Shown here piece after piece: positions 29,667 through 39,929 of a stretch of 64,000 bases of DNA. The stretch covers positions 43,638 through 107,637 of the forward strand of contig JAIRVG010000003.1 of assembly GCA_031253995.1 (NCBI GenBank). The letters are read 5' to 3'. Position 1 is the stretch's first letter; each line of letters starts with the position of its first letter. The notes under the pieces were generated by a model that worked only from the letters and a program-made list of their open reading frames with translations, had not been told where the DNA came from and did not search any database. Made by a program: the position numbers and the translations under genes. The DNA is from Paucimonas sp. GTDB lineage: Bacteria; Pseudomonadota; Gammaproteobacteria; Pseudomonadales; Pseudomonadaceae.

Positions 29667-30605
29667 TTAGGCCAGCGCCGCACGGGTGGCGGCGACGGCA
29701 TCCGGGGTGTTGAGGTTGTAGGTGGTGACGCCGTCGGCGCAACGCTTGTTGAGGCCGGCGAGAACCTTGCCAGGACCGCACTCGACCAGCTGTACCGCGC
29801 CCTTGGCGGCCAGGGTCTGCACGCACTCGACCCAGCGAACCGGCTTGTACAGCTGCTCCAGCAGGTCACGCTTGAGGGTTTCCAGGTCGGCCGGCACGGC
29901 CGCGCTGACGTTCTGCACCAGCGGGATCTGCGGGGCCTTCCAGGCGATGGCGTTGACCGACTCGGCGAAACGCTCGGCCGCCGGGCGCATCAGTTCGCAG
30001 TGCGACGGCACGCTGACCGGCAGCGGCAGGGCACGCTTGGCACCACGGGCCTTGCAGCCTTCGATGGCGCGATCGACCGCAGCCTTGGCACCGGCGATGA
30101 CCACCTGGCCTGGGGAGTTGAAGTTGACCGCGCTGACCACCTCGCCCTGGGCCGCTTCGGCACAGATGGCGACGACGTCGGCGTCTTCCAGGCCGAGGAT
30201 CGCGGCCATGGCGCCCTGCCCGGCCGGCACGGCCTCCTGCATCAGCTGGCCACGGCGCTCGACGAGCTTGACCGCATCGGCCAGCTCCAGGCTGCCAGCG
30301 GCGACCAGCGCGCTGTATTCACCCAGGCTGTGCCCGGCGACGAAGGCCGGACGCGCGCCACCTTCGGCCAGCCACAGACGCCACAGGGCGATCGAGGCGG
30401 TGAGGATGGCCGGCTGGGTTTTGTCGGTTTGGTTGAGTTGCTCTTCCGGACCATCCTGGACCAGCGCCCAGAGATCGTAGCCCAGAGCCTCGGAGGCCTC
30501 ACGGAAGGTGTCGATGACCAGCGGGTGCTGGGCGCCCAGCTCGGCGAGCATGCCGAGCGACTGCGAACCTTGACCAGGAAAGACGAATGCGAGGGATGCA
30601 GACAT
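29667..30605 (-). CDS. fabD: Malonyl-CoA:ACP transacylase FabD
   Basis: Transfers malonyl from CoA to ACP, supplying the extender unit for fatty-acid synthesis. The 312-residue protein starts MSASLAFVFPGQGSQSLGML. The nucleophile is in VAGHSLGEYSALVAAG, and the catalytic histidine region VSVPSHCELM is present. The upstream frame is open but the ATG at 30,605 gives the family N-terminus. A hairpin sits in the 127-base gap after plsX. Confidence 0.96.
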   Translation of the reverse strand: MSASLAFVFPGQGSQSLGMLAELGAQHPLVIDTFREASEALGYDLWALVQDGPEEQLNQTDKTQPAILTASIALWRLWLAEGGARPAFVAGHSLGEYSALVAAGSLELADAVKLVERRGQLMQEAVPAGQGAMAAILGLEDADVVAICAEAAQGEVVSAVNFNSPGQVVIAGAKAAVDRAIEGCKARGAKRALPLPVSVPSHCELMRPAAERFAESVNAIAWKAPQIPLVQNVSAAVPADLETLKRDLLEQLYKPVRWVECVQTLAAKGAVQLVECGPGKVLAGLNKRCADGVTTYNLNTPDAVAATRAALA

Positions 30606-30641
30606 TGAACAAGCCCCTAGTGATCTTGTCGTCGAAAATGA

Positions 30642-30663
30642 GTGTCCAGCCGTAGCTGGACAC
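30642..30663 (-). terminator. Hairpin between plsX and fabD
   Basis: A perfect 9-bp stem GTGTCCAGC/GCTGGACAC with a 4-base loop is followed on the minus strand by TCATTTTC. The weak T-tract suggests a partial terminator or processing site rather than a full stop. Confidence 0.5.
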
Positions 30664-30732
30664 AAGAAAACCGAAAGTTGGATGGTAACGAGAACCAAGC
30701 GGTCACATTTAACCACTTCCTGGCGAATATGC

Positions 30733-31743
30733 CTAAAGCAACAGATCCTCCAGGCGGCCATGCAAGCGCTGGGGCAGGTTCTCCTGAATCTCGATGAGAG
30801 CACGCTGGATGGCGCTCTGGAAACCCTGCACCCCGGCCGAACCATGACTCTTTATGACAATGCCCTGCAGGCCGAGGAAGCTGGCACCGTTGTGGCGCGC
30901 CGGCGCCAGGTCGGCCTGCAGGCGCTTGAGCAGCGGCATGGCCATCGCCCCCACCAGCCGTGAAGCCACGCCGCCACGGAACAGCGCCTCGATGCGCGCG
31001 CCGATCATGGTCGCCAGGCCTTCGCTGGACTTGAGCAGGATGTTGCCGACGAAACCGTCGCACACCACCACATCCGCCTCGCCGCGATACAGGCCGTCGC
31101 CCTCGACGAAGCCGATGTAGTTGAGGCCGCGGGCCTGCTGCAGCAGGCTGGCCGCCAGCTTGACCTGCTGGTTGCCCTTGATGTCCTCGGTGCCGACGTT
31201 GAGCAGGGCCACCCGCGGCCTGGAAATCCCCAGGGCCTGGGCCGCCACCGAGCCCATCACGGCGAACTGGTACAGATGCTCGGCACTGCAATCGACGTTG
31301 GCGCCAAGGTCGAGCAACTGGCAATAGCCAGACTGGGTCGGGATCGCCGCGACCATCGCCGGACGGTCGATGCCGGGCAGGGTCTTGAGCACGTAGCGCG
31401 ACAGGGCCATCAGCGCACCGGTATTGCCGGCGCTGACACAGGCCTGGACCTTGCCATCACGCAATAATTCGAGGGCGACGCGCATCGACGAATCGGGCTT
31501 GCCACGCAACGCCTGGGACGGCCTCTCGTCCATGCCGATCACTTCGCTCGCCGCAACGATCTGCAGGCGCGCGCGATCCGCAGCCGACTGGCCAGCGATC
31601 AGGTCTTCAAGGAGGGAGGGTTGACCGACGAGGGTCAGGTGTAGCGAGGGGGTAGCCGAGAGACAAGCAAGGCTTGCCTGGACAATGCTGCGGGGACCGA
31701 AGTCCCCGCCCATTGCGTCGATCGCAATGATCTGAGCGGACAA
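30733..31743 (-). CDS. plsX: Phosphate acyltransferase PlsX
   Basis: Makes acyl-phosphate from acyl-ACP as the first step of the PlsX/PlsY route to lysophosphatidic acid. The 336-residue protein begins (M)[16 protein letters not shown], with a TTG start codon at 31,743 just after the rpmF stop. Other family stretches are [34 protein letters not shown] and [20 protein letters not shown]. The unusual TTG start three bases after rpmF suggests lowered, coupled translation compared with the ribosomal protein gene. Confidence 0.94.
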   Translation of the reverse strand: MSAQIIAIDAMGGDFGPRSIVQASLACLSATPSLHLTLVGQPSLLEDLIAGQSAADRARLQIVAASEVIGMDERPSQALRGKPDSSMRVALELLRDGKVQACVSAGNTGALMALSRYVLKTLPGIDRPAMVAAIPTQSGYCQLLDLGANVDCSAEHLYQFAVMGSVAAQALGISRPRVALLNVGTEDIKGNQQVKLAASLLQQARGLNYIGFVEGDGLYRGEADVVVCDGFVGNILLKSSEGLATMIGARIEALFRGGVASRLVGAMAMPLLKRLQADLAPARHNGASFLGLQGIVIKSHGSAGVQGFQSAIQRALIEIQENLPQRLHGRLEDLLL

Positions 31744-31746
31744 GGA

Positions 31747-31929
31747 TTACTCGTCAGCGCCCTTGTCGATCACTTTACGACCACGGTATACGCCTTCTGG
31801 CGAAACGTGGTGACGCAGGTGAACTTCACCGGTGGTTTTCTCTACGGACAGGGCGTTGGCTTCGAGGGCATCGTGCGAACGGCGCATGTCACGGGCAGAG
31901 CGGGATTTTTTGTTCTGCTGAACAGCCAT
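31747..31929 (-). CDS. rpmF: Ribosomal protein L32
   Basis: A 60-residue protein of the large ribosomal subunit. It starts [20 protein letters not shown] and contains [17 protein letters not shown]. It is the cysteine-free form, as in E. coli, so it does not bind zinc. The location between yceD and plsX is the conserved proteobacterial arrangement that links ribosome and membrane lipid synthesis. Confidence 0.98.
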   Translation of the reverse strand: MAVQQNKKSRSARDMRRSHDALEANALSVEKTTGEVHLRHHVSPEGVYRGRKVIDKGADE

Positions 31930-31942
31930 AATTGATTAACTC

Positions 31943-32470
31943 CTAAACGTTTGGGTCACGCTTTAACTGCGCCAATACACTGAACGGGTTGGACCGCTTT
32001 ACCTCGTCCTCGCTCGGTTCGGGCTCATCGGCGCCCGCCGGCTGCTGGCATTCTTCCGGATGATGAGCAGGCACGATGGGCAAGGCGAGCAACAGCTCTT
32101 CCTCGACCAATGCCTGCAGATCCAAAGGATCCTCGCCCAGTTCCAGCACGTCATAGCCTTTCGGCAACGACTGGGTATTCGCACCCTCCTTCACCACGGC
32201 GTAAGTACATTCGCTGTGGATCGGCAGGGTGACCAGCTCAAGACAACGCTGGCAAACCATCTTGACCTCGACGTTCAGGTCGGTGTGGAAAACCACCGTG
32301 CCTTGCTCGTCGCGCTCAAACTCGAATTTGGCCTGCACCGTACCGACATTGTCGGAAAGCGGGTCGCAGAGTCTCTCCAAATCGGCGAGCGGTACGCTTC
32401 CTTCGATGGAAACGCCACGATCGGCCAATTTGCGCGGGTCAACGTGAGGTGGAATCGGGTCATTCAACAT
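31943..32470 (-). CDS. yceD: DUF177 family protein YceD
   Basis: A 175-residue DUF177 protein, conservedly first in the yceD-rpmF operon and linked in other bacteria to 23S rRNA or large-subunit metabolism. A CxxC pair is visible (MVCQRCLELVTLP), followed by the acidic ELGEDPLDLQALVEEELLLA and a further Cys in HHPEECQ. It is divergent from maf, 95 bases away, so the operon promoter lies in 32,471-32,565. Its exact biochemical activity is not known. Confidence 0.9.
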   Translation of the reverse strand: MLNDPIPPHVDPRKLADRGVSIEGSVPLADLERLCDPLSDNVGTVQAKFEFERDEQGTVVFHTDLNVEVKMVCQRCLELVTLPIHSECTYAVVKEGANTQSLPKGYDVLELGEDPLDLQALVEEELLLALPIVPAHHPEECQQPAGADEPEPSEDEVKRSNPFSVLAQLKRDPNV

Positions 32471-32565
32471 AGGCGCAGCATTCTAGGGATGCCCCCCGCC
32501 CCTGTCAAAGGAAATTCCGCCCCGCCCAGCATGTTAGAATCGCCGAACCTGCACTGGAGTACCTC

Positions 32566-33144
32566 ATGCTACCGCTGATACTGGCTTCCAGCTCACCTTA
32601 CCGGCGCGAATTGCTGGCGCGCCTGCATCTTCCCTTCGACTGGGCCGCTCCGGATATCGACGAACGGCGCCTCGACGACGAGCCTGCGGTCGAACTGGTC
32701 AAGCGCCTGGCCCGGGAAAAGGCCCAGGCACTCGCCGGACGTTTCCCCGCCCACCTGGTCATCGGCTCCGACCAGGTCGCCGTACTCGGCGAGCAGATCC
32801 TCGGCAAGCCGCACACCTTCGACAAGGCCTGCGAGCAACTGCTGGCGGCCAGCGGCAACCATGTCACCTTCCTCACCGGCGTCGCCCTGCTCAACAGCGC
32901 CACCGGAGAATGCCAGGTGGATTGCGTGCCGTTCAGCGTGCACATGCGCGAACTGGACCTGCCGCGGATCGAACGCTACCTGCGCATCGAGCAACCCTAC
33001 GACTGCGCCGGCAGCTTCAAGTGCGAAGGCCTCGGCGTCAGCCTGTTCCAGGGTACCCATGGTTGCGATGCCACCAGCTTGATCGGGCTGCCACTGATCC
33101 GCCTGGTGGACATGCTAATAAAGGAAGGCGTCAGCGTGCCCTGA
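32566..33144 (+). CDS. Maf family nucleotide pyrophosphatase (YceF type)
   Basis: A 192-residue Maf/HAM1-like house-cleaning pyrophosphatase. The start LILASSSPYRRELLARL is the family signature. VIGSDQVAVLGEQILGKP contains the catalytic Asp, and YDCAGSFKCEGLG distinguishes the YceF subgroup, which hydrolyses 7-methyl-GTP in E. coli. It is divergent from the yceD-rpmF operon, as in E. coli, and convergent with sppA across a terminator. Confidence 0.93.
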   Translation: MLPLILASSSPYRRELLARLHLPFDWAAPDIDERRLDDEPAVELVKRLAREKAQALAGRFPAHLVIGSDQVAVLGEQILGKPHTFDKACEQLLAASGNHVTFLTGVALLNSATGECQVDCVPFSVHMRELDLPRIERYLRIEQPYDCAGSFKCEGLGVSLFQGTHGCDATSLIGLPLIRLVDMLIKEGVSVP

Positions 33145-33182
33145 TGCCACCGCAGGCCAGCTCCTACAGCGATACAAAAAAG

Positions 33183-33209
33183 AAAAGCCGACCCATGAGG
33201 TCGGCTTTT
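33183..33209. terminator. Bidirectional terminator between maf and sppA
   Basis: An 11-bp perfect stem AAAAGCCGACC/GGTCGGCTTTT with a 5-base loop in a convergent gap. A single REP-like remnant (CAGGCCAGCTCCTACAG) lies just upstream at about 33,150-33,166. Confidence 0.88.
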
Positions 33210-33225
33210 TCATGCCCGGCGACAA

Positions 33226-34212
33226 TCAGCGCAGGGTTGGCCCCTGGAAGCCCATCCACATCGCCAGGTGCTCGGCGACACTGGCACCGAGACGCTTGGA
33301 GAAGCGATCGAACGGCGATTCCTCGATGGTGAAGTCCACCAGGTCCTTCTCCCCCACCACTTCCCGCGCCACGTAGCCGGCGCTGCCCAGGGCATCCACC
33401 AGGCCCAGGCCGACAGCCTGCTCGCCGGACCAGATCAGCCCGCTGAACAGCTCGGGATGCTCCTTGTCCTTCAGGCGCTCACCACGGCCCTGCTTGACGC
33501 TGGCAATGAACTGCTTGTGCGTGGTTTCCAGCACCTGCTGCCAGAACCGGGCTTCCTCCGGTTTCTCCGGCTGGAACGGGTCGAGGAACGACTTGTGCTC
33601 ACCGGACGTATAGCTGCGACGCTCGACACCCAGCTTCTCCATGGCGCCGACGAAACCGTAGCCCGCCGCCGTCACCCCGATGGAACCGACCAGGCTGGCC
33701 TTGTCGGCGTAGATCTGGTCCGCGGCACTGGCGATGTAGTAGGCGCCGGAAGCACCGAGATCGGTGATCACCGCGTACAGCTTGATATCCGGATATTCGC
33801 CACGCAGCCGGCGAATCTCGTCATATACGTAGCCGGCCTGCACCGGACTGCCGCCAGGACTGTTGATCCGCAGGACCACGCCCTTGGTCTTCGGATCCTT
33901 GAACGCCGCGCGCAGGCTGCCGATGATGTTGTCGGCACTGGCCTCTTCCTTGTCGGCGATCACCCCGCGAACCTCGATCAGCGCGGTATACCCGCTGCCG
34001 CCACCGACCGCGTTCTTCTCCATCTTCGCCAACGGCGAGAACAGGAACAGCAGGCCGAACAGGTAGAAGAACGTCAGCAGCTTGAAGAAGATCCCCCACC
34101 GCCGCGCCCGACGCTGCTCCTGGACACCGGCCAGCAGGGTCTTTTCCAGCAACTGCCAGCTCTTCTGATCTTCGCTCTTCTCTTCGCGAGGTGCCTTCCA
34201 CTCATCGACCAT
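33226..34212 (-). CDS. sppA: Signal peptide peptidase SppA (short, 36-kDa type)
   Basis: A membrane-anchored serine protease of the S49 family that degrades cleaved signal peptides. The 328-residue protein has a cytoplasmic N-terminus and one membrane helix at about 43-62 (FFKLLTFFYLFGLLFLFSPL). The protease domain carries the nucleophile in DLGASGAYYIASAAD and the general-base lysine in IYADKASLVGSIGV. It is the single-domain form, half the size of E. coli SppA. It lies 7 bases after the HAD phosphatase gene, in the same operon. Confidence 0.93.
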   Translation of the reverse strand: MVDEWKAPREEKSEDQKSWQLLEKTLLAGVQEQRRARRWGIFFKLLTFFYLFGLLFLFSPLAKMEKNAVGGGSGYTALIEVRGVIADKEEASADNIIGSLRAAFKDPKTKGVVLRINSPGGSPVQAGYVYDEIRRLRGEYPDIKLYAVITDLGASGAYYIASAADQIYADKASLVGSIGVTAAGYGFVGAMEKLGVERRSYTSGEHKSFLDPFQPEKPEEARFWQQVLETTHKQFIASVKQGRGERLKDKEHPELFSGLIWSGEQAVGLGLVDALGSAGYVAREVVGEKDLVDFTIEESPFDRFSKRLGASVAEHLAMWMGFQGPTLR

Positions 34213-34219
34213 GCTTTAC

Positions 34220-34897
34220 CTACCCTGGAATTGCCGTTGCACCCGCTCGCCCGAGCCAGGTCTGCAACTGTGAAAAGTGTTCGATAGACAACTGTGGCTG
34301 GTGAACGCTCAACGCCTCCAGCGACATCGCACCATAACCCACGGCCACCGCATGCATGCCGGCATTTCTCGCCATGATCAGGTCGAAAGACGAATCACCG
34401 ACCATCAGCGCCCGCGACGCCGGCACCTGGCAGTGCGTGAGGATCTCTTCCAGCATCAGCGGATGCGGCTTGCCGCGGGTTTCGTCGGCAGCCCGGGTGA
34501 TATCGAAGAAGCCTTCCCAGCCATTGGCCCGCAGCACCCGATCCAGGCCGCGCCGCGCCTTGCCGGTCGCCACCGCCAGACGGTAGCCCTCGGCGCGGAA
34601 GGCGTCCAGCGCCTCGACCACGCCCGGGAACAGGGGCGAAGGCTGGTCGTCCAGGGCCATGTAGATATCGGCGTAGTGCTGACGGAAAGCCATGACCTCG
34701 GTCTCGTCCAGCGCCGGGTACAACACGCTGATCGCCTCCGGCAGGGCCAGGCCGATGATGCCTTTGACCGCGTCGTCGCTGCACAGCGGGTAACCGGCAC
34801 GCTCGGAGGCGCCATGCATCGCCTCGACGATTCGGCTGATGGAGTCGGCGAGGGTGCCGTCCCAGTCGAAGATCAGCAGGTCGTAATCACGTTGCAC
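34220..34897 (-). CDS. HAD-superfamily phosphatase (phosphoglycolate phosphatase-like)
   Basis: A 225-residue HAD hydrolase. Motif I is [11 protein letters not shown] with both catalytic aspartates. Motif II is [10 protein letters not shown] and motif [20 protein letters not shown]. The C1 helical cap is typical of Gph-like and YfaE-like phosphatases. The substrate is unknown; relatives at this locus are often labelled phosphoglycolate phosphatase without proof. Its start overlaps the rluC end by 11 bases, placing it in an rluC-HAD-sppA operon. Confidence 0.88.
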   Translation of the reverse strand: MQRDYDLLIFDWDGTLADSISRIVEAMHGASERAGYPLCSDDAVKGIIGLALPEAISVLYPALDETEVMAFRQHYADIYMALDDQPSPLFPGVVEALDAFRAEGYRLAVATGKARRGLDRVLRANGWEGFFDITRAADETRGKPHPLMLEEILTHCQVPASRALMVGDSSFDLIMARNAGMHAVAVGYGAMSLEALSVHQPQLSIEHFSQLQTWLGRAGATAIPG

Positions 34898-35843
34898 TCA
34901 GGCGCTCCACGGTCTGGGCCCACATCTCGTCCACCGGGGCCTCCAGCTTCAGCTCGCCGCCATCCGGCAGCGGCACGGTCAGGGCATAGGCGTGCAGGAA
35001 CAGGCGCTTGCCGCCCAGCTCGCGAATTTCCCGGGTGAAATCTTCGTCGCCGTACTTGCTGTCACCAGCGATGGAGTGACCGGCATGCAGGGCATGGACA
35101 CGAATCTGGTGGGTACGACCGGTAATCGGACGCGCCTCGACCATCGTGGCGAAGTCGCCGAAGCGGCGCAGCACGCGGAACACCGTCAGCGCCTCCTTGC
35201 CCTCGTCGTTGACCTCGACCATGCGCTCGCCGGAACGCAGGTTGCTCTTGAGCAGCGGCGCGTTGACCTGCTTCTTGCCGGTCGCCCAGTGACCACGGAC
35301 CAGCGCCATGTAGCGCTTGTCGACGCCATCGCCGCGCAGGGCGGTATGCAGGTGACGGAGCATGCTGCGCTTCTTGGCGATCATCAGCAGGCCGGAGGTG
35401 TCACGGTCGAGCCGGTGCACCAGTTCCAGCTCCTTGGCGTCCGGACGCAACTGGCGGAACGCCTCGATCACGCCGAAGCTCAGGCCGCTGCCACCGTGCA
35501 CGGCGATGCCTGCCGGCTTGTTGAGCACGATCAGCGCCTTGTCCTCGTAGACGATCGCCGCTTCGAGCCGTTGCAACAGGCCCTGGGCCACCGGCACCGG
35601 CTCGTCGCGCTCGGGCAGACGAACGGGCGGGACGCGCACGATGTCGCCTGCCTGGATCTTGTACTCGGGTTTGATACGGCCCTTGTTCACCCGCACTTCG
35701 CCTTTGCGCAAGATGCGGTAAATCAAGGTCTTGGGAACACCCTTGAGGACATTGACAAGGAAGTTGTCGATACGCTGGCCGGCAAGTTCCGGCGGGACTT
35801 CGATCAGCTGGACGCTGGAAGTCGGAGGGGTAGTGGTCGTCAT
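34887..35843 (-). CDS. rluC: 23S rRNA pseudouridine synthase RluC
   Basis: Converts uridines 955, 2504 and 2580 (E. coli numbering) of 23S rRNA to pseudouridine. The protein has an N-terminal S4 RNA-binding domain ([17 protein letters not shown] to [19 protein letters not shown]). The RluA-type catalytic domain has its aspartate in [19 protein letters not shown] chose the ATG at 35,843 ([10 protein letters not shown]). An in-frame ATG at 35,855 would add four residues, and neither has a clear ribosome site. It is divergent from rne, as in E. coli. Confidence 0.93.
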   Translation of the reverse strand: MTTTTPPTSSVQLIEVPPELAGQRIDNFLVNVLKGVPKTLIYRILRKGEVRVNKGRIKPEYKIQAGDIVRVPPVRLPERDEPVPVAQGLLQRLEAAIVYEDKALIVLNKPAGIAVHGGSGLSFGVIEAFRQLRPDAKELELVHRLDRDTSGLLMIAKKRSMLRHLHTALRGDGVDKRYMALVRGHWATGKKQVNAPLLKSNLRSGERMVEVNDEGKEALTVFRVLRRFGDFATMVEARPITGRTHQIRVHALHAGHSIAGDSKYGDEDFTREIRELGGKRLFLHAYALTVPLPDGGELKLEAPVDEMWAQTVERLSAT

Positions 35844-35872
35844 TTGGCGGATCATAACAATTTTTTATGGAA

Positions 35873-35901
35873 TTGAAGCACTTAATCATTGCTGCTATAG
35901 T
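35873..35901 (+). promoter_or_regulatory. Probable rne promoter
   Basis: TTGAAG (35,873-35,878) and TATAGT (35,896-35,901) are separated by 17 bases, a strong sigma-70 match. Transcription from about 35,908 would give an rne leader of roughly 670 nt. Confidence 0.78.
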
Positions 35902-35907
35902 CGCGAA

Positions 35908-36580
35908 CGCCGCCAAAAGCGGCTGGCCAGCGGACCAATGGCTTCGAGCCGGCCCTGACCTACGCAAATCTCGAGGACGCGAGGCCGTCCGACGGGGTTT
36001 TCGCCAGTTTACAGAAATGCCTGGAATCGCCACCAGCGCCGATGAGAGAAGACCGATAAAAAACAACAAGAGCGGCTTTTGACCCTCCCATACCGTTTTT
36101 TTTCGATGCCACTCTTCCCAGTGCCAAGGCTTTCACGCAGTCATGGCGGATACTTCGGAAATACCTGCCTTAGCCATAAACTGCGCGGGCTCCCGTATGG
36201 AGCCGGCGATAAATGCAACCCGTTGCGGATTCAGCGCGCGGCAGCACCCGATTATCAGGGATACGTGTAGGGTGGAGATGCACAACCGTCGGACCGTGTA
36301 GTACTGCGTCCAGCCCGCGGCCACAGGCCAGCGACCGGACCCGCTCACGGATGCCCCCGGGCATCCACGGACGAAGGCTGATTCCTCCTCCTGACTGACG
36401 TGCATATGACACAACAGCAAGCAGGACGCGTCGTCGCGGCTTCGGCAGCACTGGTCACCAGTCAACCGGATGTCGCTGGACACGGGATGGCCCGCCACCC
36501 CTGACGCACCCTGACACCGACCGTGAGAAGTCGTGTGTGCCGAACGCCGTTTCCGGCAGCCCGGAAACCGACGGTATTAC
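35908..36580 (+). other. Long rne 5' untranslated leader
   Basis: About 670 bases between the likely promoter and the rne start hold no supported gene. Only short frames without family resemblance are present. In E. coli the rne leader (about 360 nt) mediates RNase E feedback on its own mRNA, and a similar role is likely here. The ATG at 36,581 has no strong Shine-Dalgarno, which also suggests controlled translation. Structures were not computed. Confidence 0.65.
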
Positions 36581-39500
36581 ATGAAAAGAATGCTGATTAA
36601 CGCGACTCAACCCGAAGAGTTGCGTGTTGCTCTGGTAGATGGCCAGCGCCTCTACGACCTGGACATCGAGTCCGGTGCGCGCGAGCAGAAGAAGGCCAAC
36701 ATCTACAAGGGCCGGATCACCCGCATCGAACCCAGCCTCGAAGCCGCTTTCGTCGACTTCGGCTCCGAACGTCATGGCTTCCTTCCCCTCAAGGAAATCT
36801 CCCGCGAATACTTCAAGAAGAACCCGGAAGGCCGGGTCAACATCAAGGAAGTACTGAGCGAAGGCCAGGAAGTCATCGTCCAGGTCGAGAAGGAAGAGCG
36901 TGGCAACAAGGGCGCCGCCCTGACCACCTTCATCAGCCTCGCCGGCCGCTACCTGGTGCTGATGCCGAACAACCCGCGTGCCGGCGGCATCTCCCGCCGC
37001 ATCGAAGGCGAAGAGCGCAACGAACTGCGTGAAGCCCTCAACGGCCTGGTCGCCCCCGCCGACATGGGCCTGATCGTGCGCACCGCCGGCCTGGGCCGCA
37101 GCAGCGAAGAAATGCAGTGGGACCTCGACTACCTGCTGCAACTCTGGACCGCGATCAAGGAAGCCTCCCAGGACCGTTCCGCACCTTTCCTGATCTACCA
37201 GGAAAGCAACGTCATCATCCGCGCCATCCGCGACTACCTGCGCCAGGACATCGGCGAAGTGCTGATCGACAGCATCGATGCCCAGGAAGAAGCCCTGACC
37301 TTCATCCGCCAGGTGATGCCGCAGTACGCCAGCAAGATCAAGCTGTACGAAGACAGCGTCCCGCTGTTCAACCGCTTCCAGATCGAAAGCCAGATCGAGA
37401 CCGCCTTCCAGCGCGTCGTCGACCTGCCGTCCGGCGGCTCGATCGTCATCGACCCGACCGAGGCCCTGGTCTCCATCGACATCAACTCGGCGCGCGCCAC
37501 CAAGGGTAGCGACATCGAGGAAACCGCCCTGCAGACCAACCTGGAGGCGGCCGAGGAAATCGCCCGCCAACTGCGTCTGCGCGACATCGGCGGCCTGATC
37601 GTGATCGACTTCATCGACATGACCCCGGCCAAGAACCAGCGCGCCGTGGAAGAGAAAGTCCGCGAATGCCTGGAAGCCGACCGCGCCCGTGTCCAGGTCG
37701 GCCGCATCTCGCGCTTCGGCCTGCTGGAAATGTCCCGTCAGCGCCTGCGTCCGTCCCTGGGCGAAAGCAGCGGCATCGTCTGCCCGCGTTGCAGCGGCAC
37801 CGGCATTATCCGTGACGTCGAGTCCCTGTCCCTGGCCATCCTGCGCCTGATCGAGGAAGAAGCCCTCAAGGACCGCACCGCCGAAGTCCGTGCCCAGGTA
37901 CCGATCCCGGTCGCTGCGTTCCTGCTCAACGAGAAACGCAACTCGATCACCAAGATCGAACTGCGTACCCGTGCCCGCATCATCATCCTGCCGAACGATC
38001 ATCTGGAGACGCCGCACTTCGAAGTGCAGCGCCTGCGCGATGACAACCCGGAAGCGCTGAACGCCCAGTCCAGCTACGAAATCGCTGCCGCCGAAGTCGA
38101 GGAGGCGCCGCAAGCCGCCGCCACCCGCACCCTGGTACGCCAGGAAGCTGCGGTGAAGACTGCCCCGGCCCGCGCCAACGCCCCGGTACCGACCACCGAA
38201 GAAGCCCAACCCGCTCCTGCCGCGCCCGTTCATGCCGCGCCGGAACCAAGCCTGTTCAAGGGCCTGGTCAAGTCGCTGGTGAGCCTGTTCGCTGGCAGCA
38301 AGGAAGAGCCTGCCGCCCCGGTCGCCGCCGAGAAGCCTGCCGCCACCGAGCGTCCACAGCGCAACGAAGAGCGTCGCAACGGTCGCCAGCAGAGCCGCAA
38401 CCGCAACGGCCGTCGCGAGGAAGACCGCAAACCGCGTGAAGAACGTGCCGAGCGCGCCCCACGCGAAGAGCGTCAGCCGCGTGAGGAATCCCAGCCTCGC
38501 GAAGAACGCGCACCGCGCCAGCCGCGTGAAGAGCGTCAACCACGGGCACCGCGTGAAGAGCGCCGCCCTCGCGAGGAGCGTCCGGTCCGCGAACTGCGCG
38601 AGCCACTGGATGCCGCCCCGGCCGTGCGTGAAGAACGTCCTGAGCGCGCCCCGCGTGAAGAGCGTCAGCCACGGGAAGAGCGTGCACCGCGTGAAGAACG
38701 CGCACCACGGGAAGAGCGCGCACCGCGCGAGGAACGTGCTCCGCGTGAAGAACGTGCCCCTCGCGAGGAACGCGCACCACGGGAAGAGCGCCAGCCGCGT
38801 CCGCCGCGTGAAGAACGTCAGCCACGCCCAGCCGAACAGGCTGCCGAGGCCGCCGAGGAACAACTGCCAAACGAAGAACTGCTGCAGGATGACAACCAGG
38901 AAGGCGCCGAAGGCGAACGTCCACGTCGTCGCTCCCGTGGCCAGCGTCGCCGCAGCAACCGTCGTGAGCGTCAGCGCGATGCCAACGGCAACCTGGTCGA
39001 CGGCGATGACGCCGGCGAAGAAGGCCAGGAGCCAACCGGCACCGAACTGGCTGCCGGCCTGGCCGTGACCGCCGCGGTCGCTTCCAGCGCCATCAGCGCC
39101 AACGCCGAAGCCGAGGCTCACGCCCAGGCCGAGCGCGCTACCGCTACCGTCGAGGAAAGCGCACCACAGGTCGAGCCTGCACCCGTGCAATCCCAGGCCG
39201 CTGAAATCGCCGAAGTCGCCGAGGCGGTGAAGCCAGCCGAGGAAGCGCCAGAAGCAGCAGCGGAAGCAGCACCACAGGTGGACATCGCGCCAGTGGTCGA
39301 GCAGCCTGCCAGCGTCGTCGAAGCGGTCGAGCCGAGCATCGAGCCAGTAGTCGAAGTCGCTCCGCAAGCTGTCGAGCAGCCTGCCGAAGTGCCAGCGCCG
39401 GTCGTCGAAGCACCTGTCGAGGTAGTCGTCGCCGAGCAGCCTGAAAGCCAAGAGCCCGTGGTAGAGGTTCAGCCGCAAGCCGAACCTGTGGTCGCCGAGC

Positions 39501-39781
39501 CGGCGCCAGTGGAAGCCCCGGTTGTCGTGGAAGCACCGACCCCTGCGGTCGAGGCTCCTGTGGTCGAGGCCCCAGCCGCCGAGCCAGTGGTAGCCGAAGC
39601 GCCAGCCGTGGCACCGTCGAACGGCCGTGCGCCGAACGACCCACGCGAAGTGCGCCGCCGCAAGCGTGAAGCCGAGGCCGCTGCTGCTGCCGCAGCCGCT
39701 GCAGCAACTGCCGCCGTGGAAGCCGTGGAAGAAGCACCGAAGGCCCTGGAAACCACCGAAGAGCAAAAACCGCACTTCTGA
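36581..39781 (+). CDS. rne: Ribonuclease E
   Basis: The essential endoribonuclease and degradosome scaffold, acting in mRNA decay and rRNA/tRNA processing at the inner membrane. The 1,066-residue protein starts [20 protein letters not shown]. An S1 domain lies near residues 35-125. The catalytic Mg-binding aspartates are in [10 protein letters not shown] and [11 protein letters not shown]. The zinc-link that holds the tetramer is CPRCSGTG near residue 404. The C-terminal half is low-complexity. It has a segment near [19 protein letters not shown] that resembles the membrane-targeting helix. An Arg/Glu tandem repeat PREERA/Q follows at about residues 615-750, then a Glu/Ala/Val/Pro-rich arm. 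Confidence 0.97.
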   Translation: MKRMLINATQPEELRVALVDGQRLYDLDIESGAREQKKANIYKGRITRIEPSLEAAFVDFGSERHGFLPLKEISREYFKKNPEGRVNIKEVLSEGQEVIVQVEKEERGNKGAALTTFISLAGRYLVLMPNNPRAGGISRRIEGEERNELREALNGLVAPADMGLIVRTAGLGRSSEEMQWDLDYLLQLWTAIKEASQDRSAPFLIYQESNVIIRAIRDYLRQDIGEVLIDSIDAQEEALTFIRQVMPQYASKIKLYEDSVPLFNRFQIESQIETAFQRVVDLPSGGSIVIDPTEALVSIDINSARATKGSDIEETALQTNLEAAEEIARQLRLRDIGGLIVIDFIDMTPAKNQRAVEEKVRECLEADRARVQVGRISRFGLLEMSRQRLRPSLGESSGIVCPRCSGTGIIRDVESLSLAILRLIEEEALKDRTAEVRAQVPIPVAAFLLNEKRNSITKIELRTRARIIILPNDHLETPHFEVQRLRDDNPEALNAQSSYEIAAAEVEEAPQAAATRTLVRQEAAVKTAPARANAPVPTTEEAQPAPAAPVHAAPEPSLFKGLVKSLVSLFAGSKEEPAAPVAAEKPAATERPQRNEERRNGRQQSRNRNGRREEDRKPREERAERAPREERQPREESQPREERAPRQPREERQPRAPREERRPREERPVRELREPLDAAPAVREERPERAPREERQPREERAPREERAPREERAPREERAPREERAPREERAPREERQPRPPREERQPRPAEQAAEAAEEQLPNEELLQDDNQEGAEGERPRRRSRGQRRRSNRRERQRDANGNLVDGDDAGEEGQEPTGTELAAGLAVTAAVASSAISANAEAEAHAQAERATATVEESAPQVEPAPVQSQAAEIAEVAEAVKPAEEAPEAAAEAAPQVDIAPVVEQPASVVEAVEPSIEPVVEVAPQAVEQPAEVPAPVVEAPVEVVVAEQPESQEPVVEVQPQAEPVVAEPAPVEAPVVVEAPTPAVEAPVVEAPAAEPVVAEAPAVAPSNGRAPNDPREVRRRKREAEAAAAAAAAAATAAVEAVEEAPKALETTEEQKPHF

Positions 39782-39796
39782 TTTCCAAAGCCCAAT

Positions 39797-39832
39797 AAAA
39801 AGCCCCGCCAGTGAAAACTGGCGGGGCTTTTT
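39797..39832. terminator. rne terminator (bidirectional)
   Basis: A 16-bp stem AAAAAGCCCCGCCAGT/ACTGGCGGGGCTTTTT with a GAAA loop lies directly after rne. It could also serve murB from the other side. Confidence 0.93.
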
Positions 39833-39837
39833 ATTGG

Positions 39838-39929
39838 CTGCAAACGTCAAGTTTCAAGCTACAAGAACACGCTGTCCGCGTTGCTACCTTTTCTCTTGCA
39901 GCTTCAAGCTTGAAGCTTGCGGCTGCTCA
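39838..39929. repeat. 'Caagctgcaag' repeat, copy 3 (inverted pair)
   Basis: The left arm has GTCAAGTTTCAAGCTACAAG and the right arm TCTTGCAGCTTCAAGCTTGA, imperfect inverted copies of the element at 19,126 and 5,971. The last bases reach the murB stop codon. Confidence 0.72.

Noticed and set aside
38430..38830. Repeat array in rne considered as CRISPR or minisatellite
   Set aside because: The units are in frame with a known coding repeat, without spacers, and with third-position variation only.
36455..39850. A 1,131-codon open frame antisense to rne
   Set aside because: It mirrors the codon bias of the GC-rich, repetitive rne gene. It has no family resemblance and a low-complexity Phe/Arg/Gly composition. 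The rne frame has all RNase E motifs.
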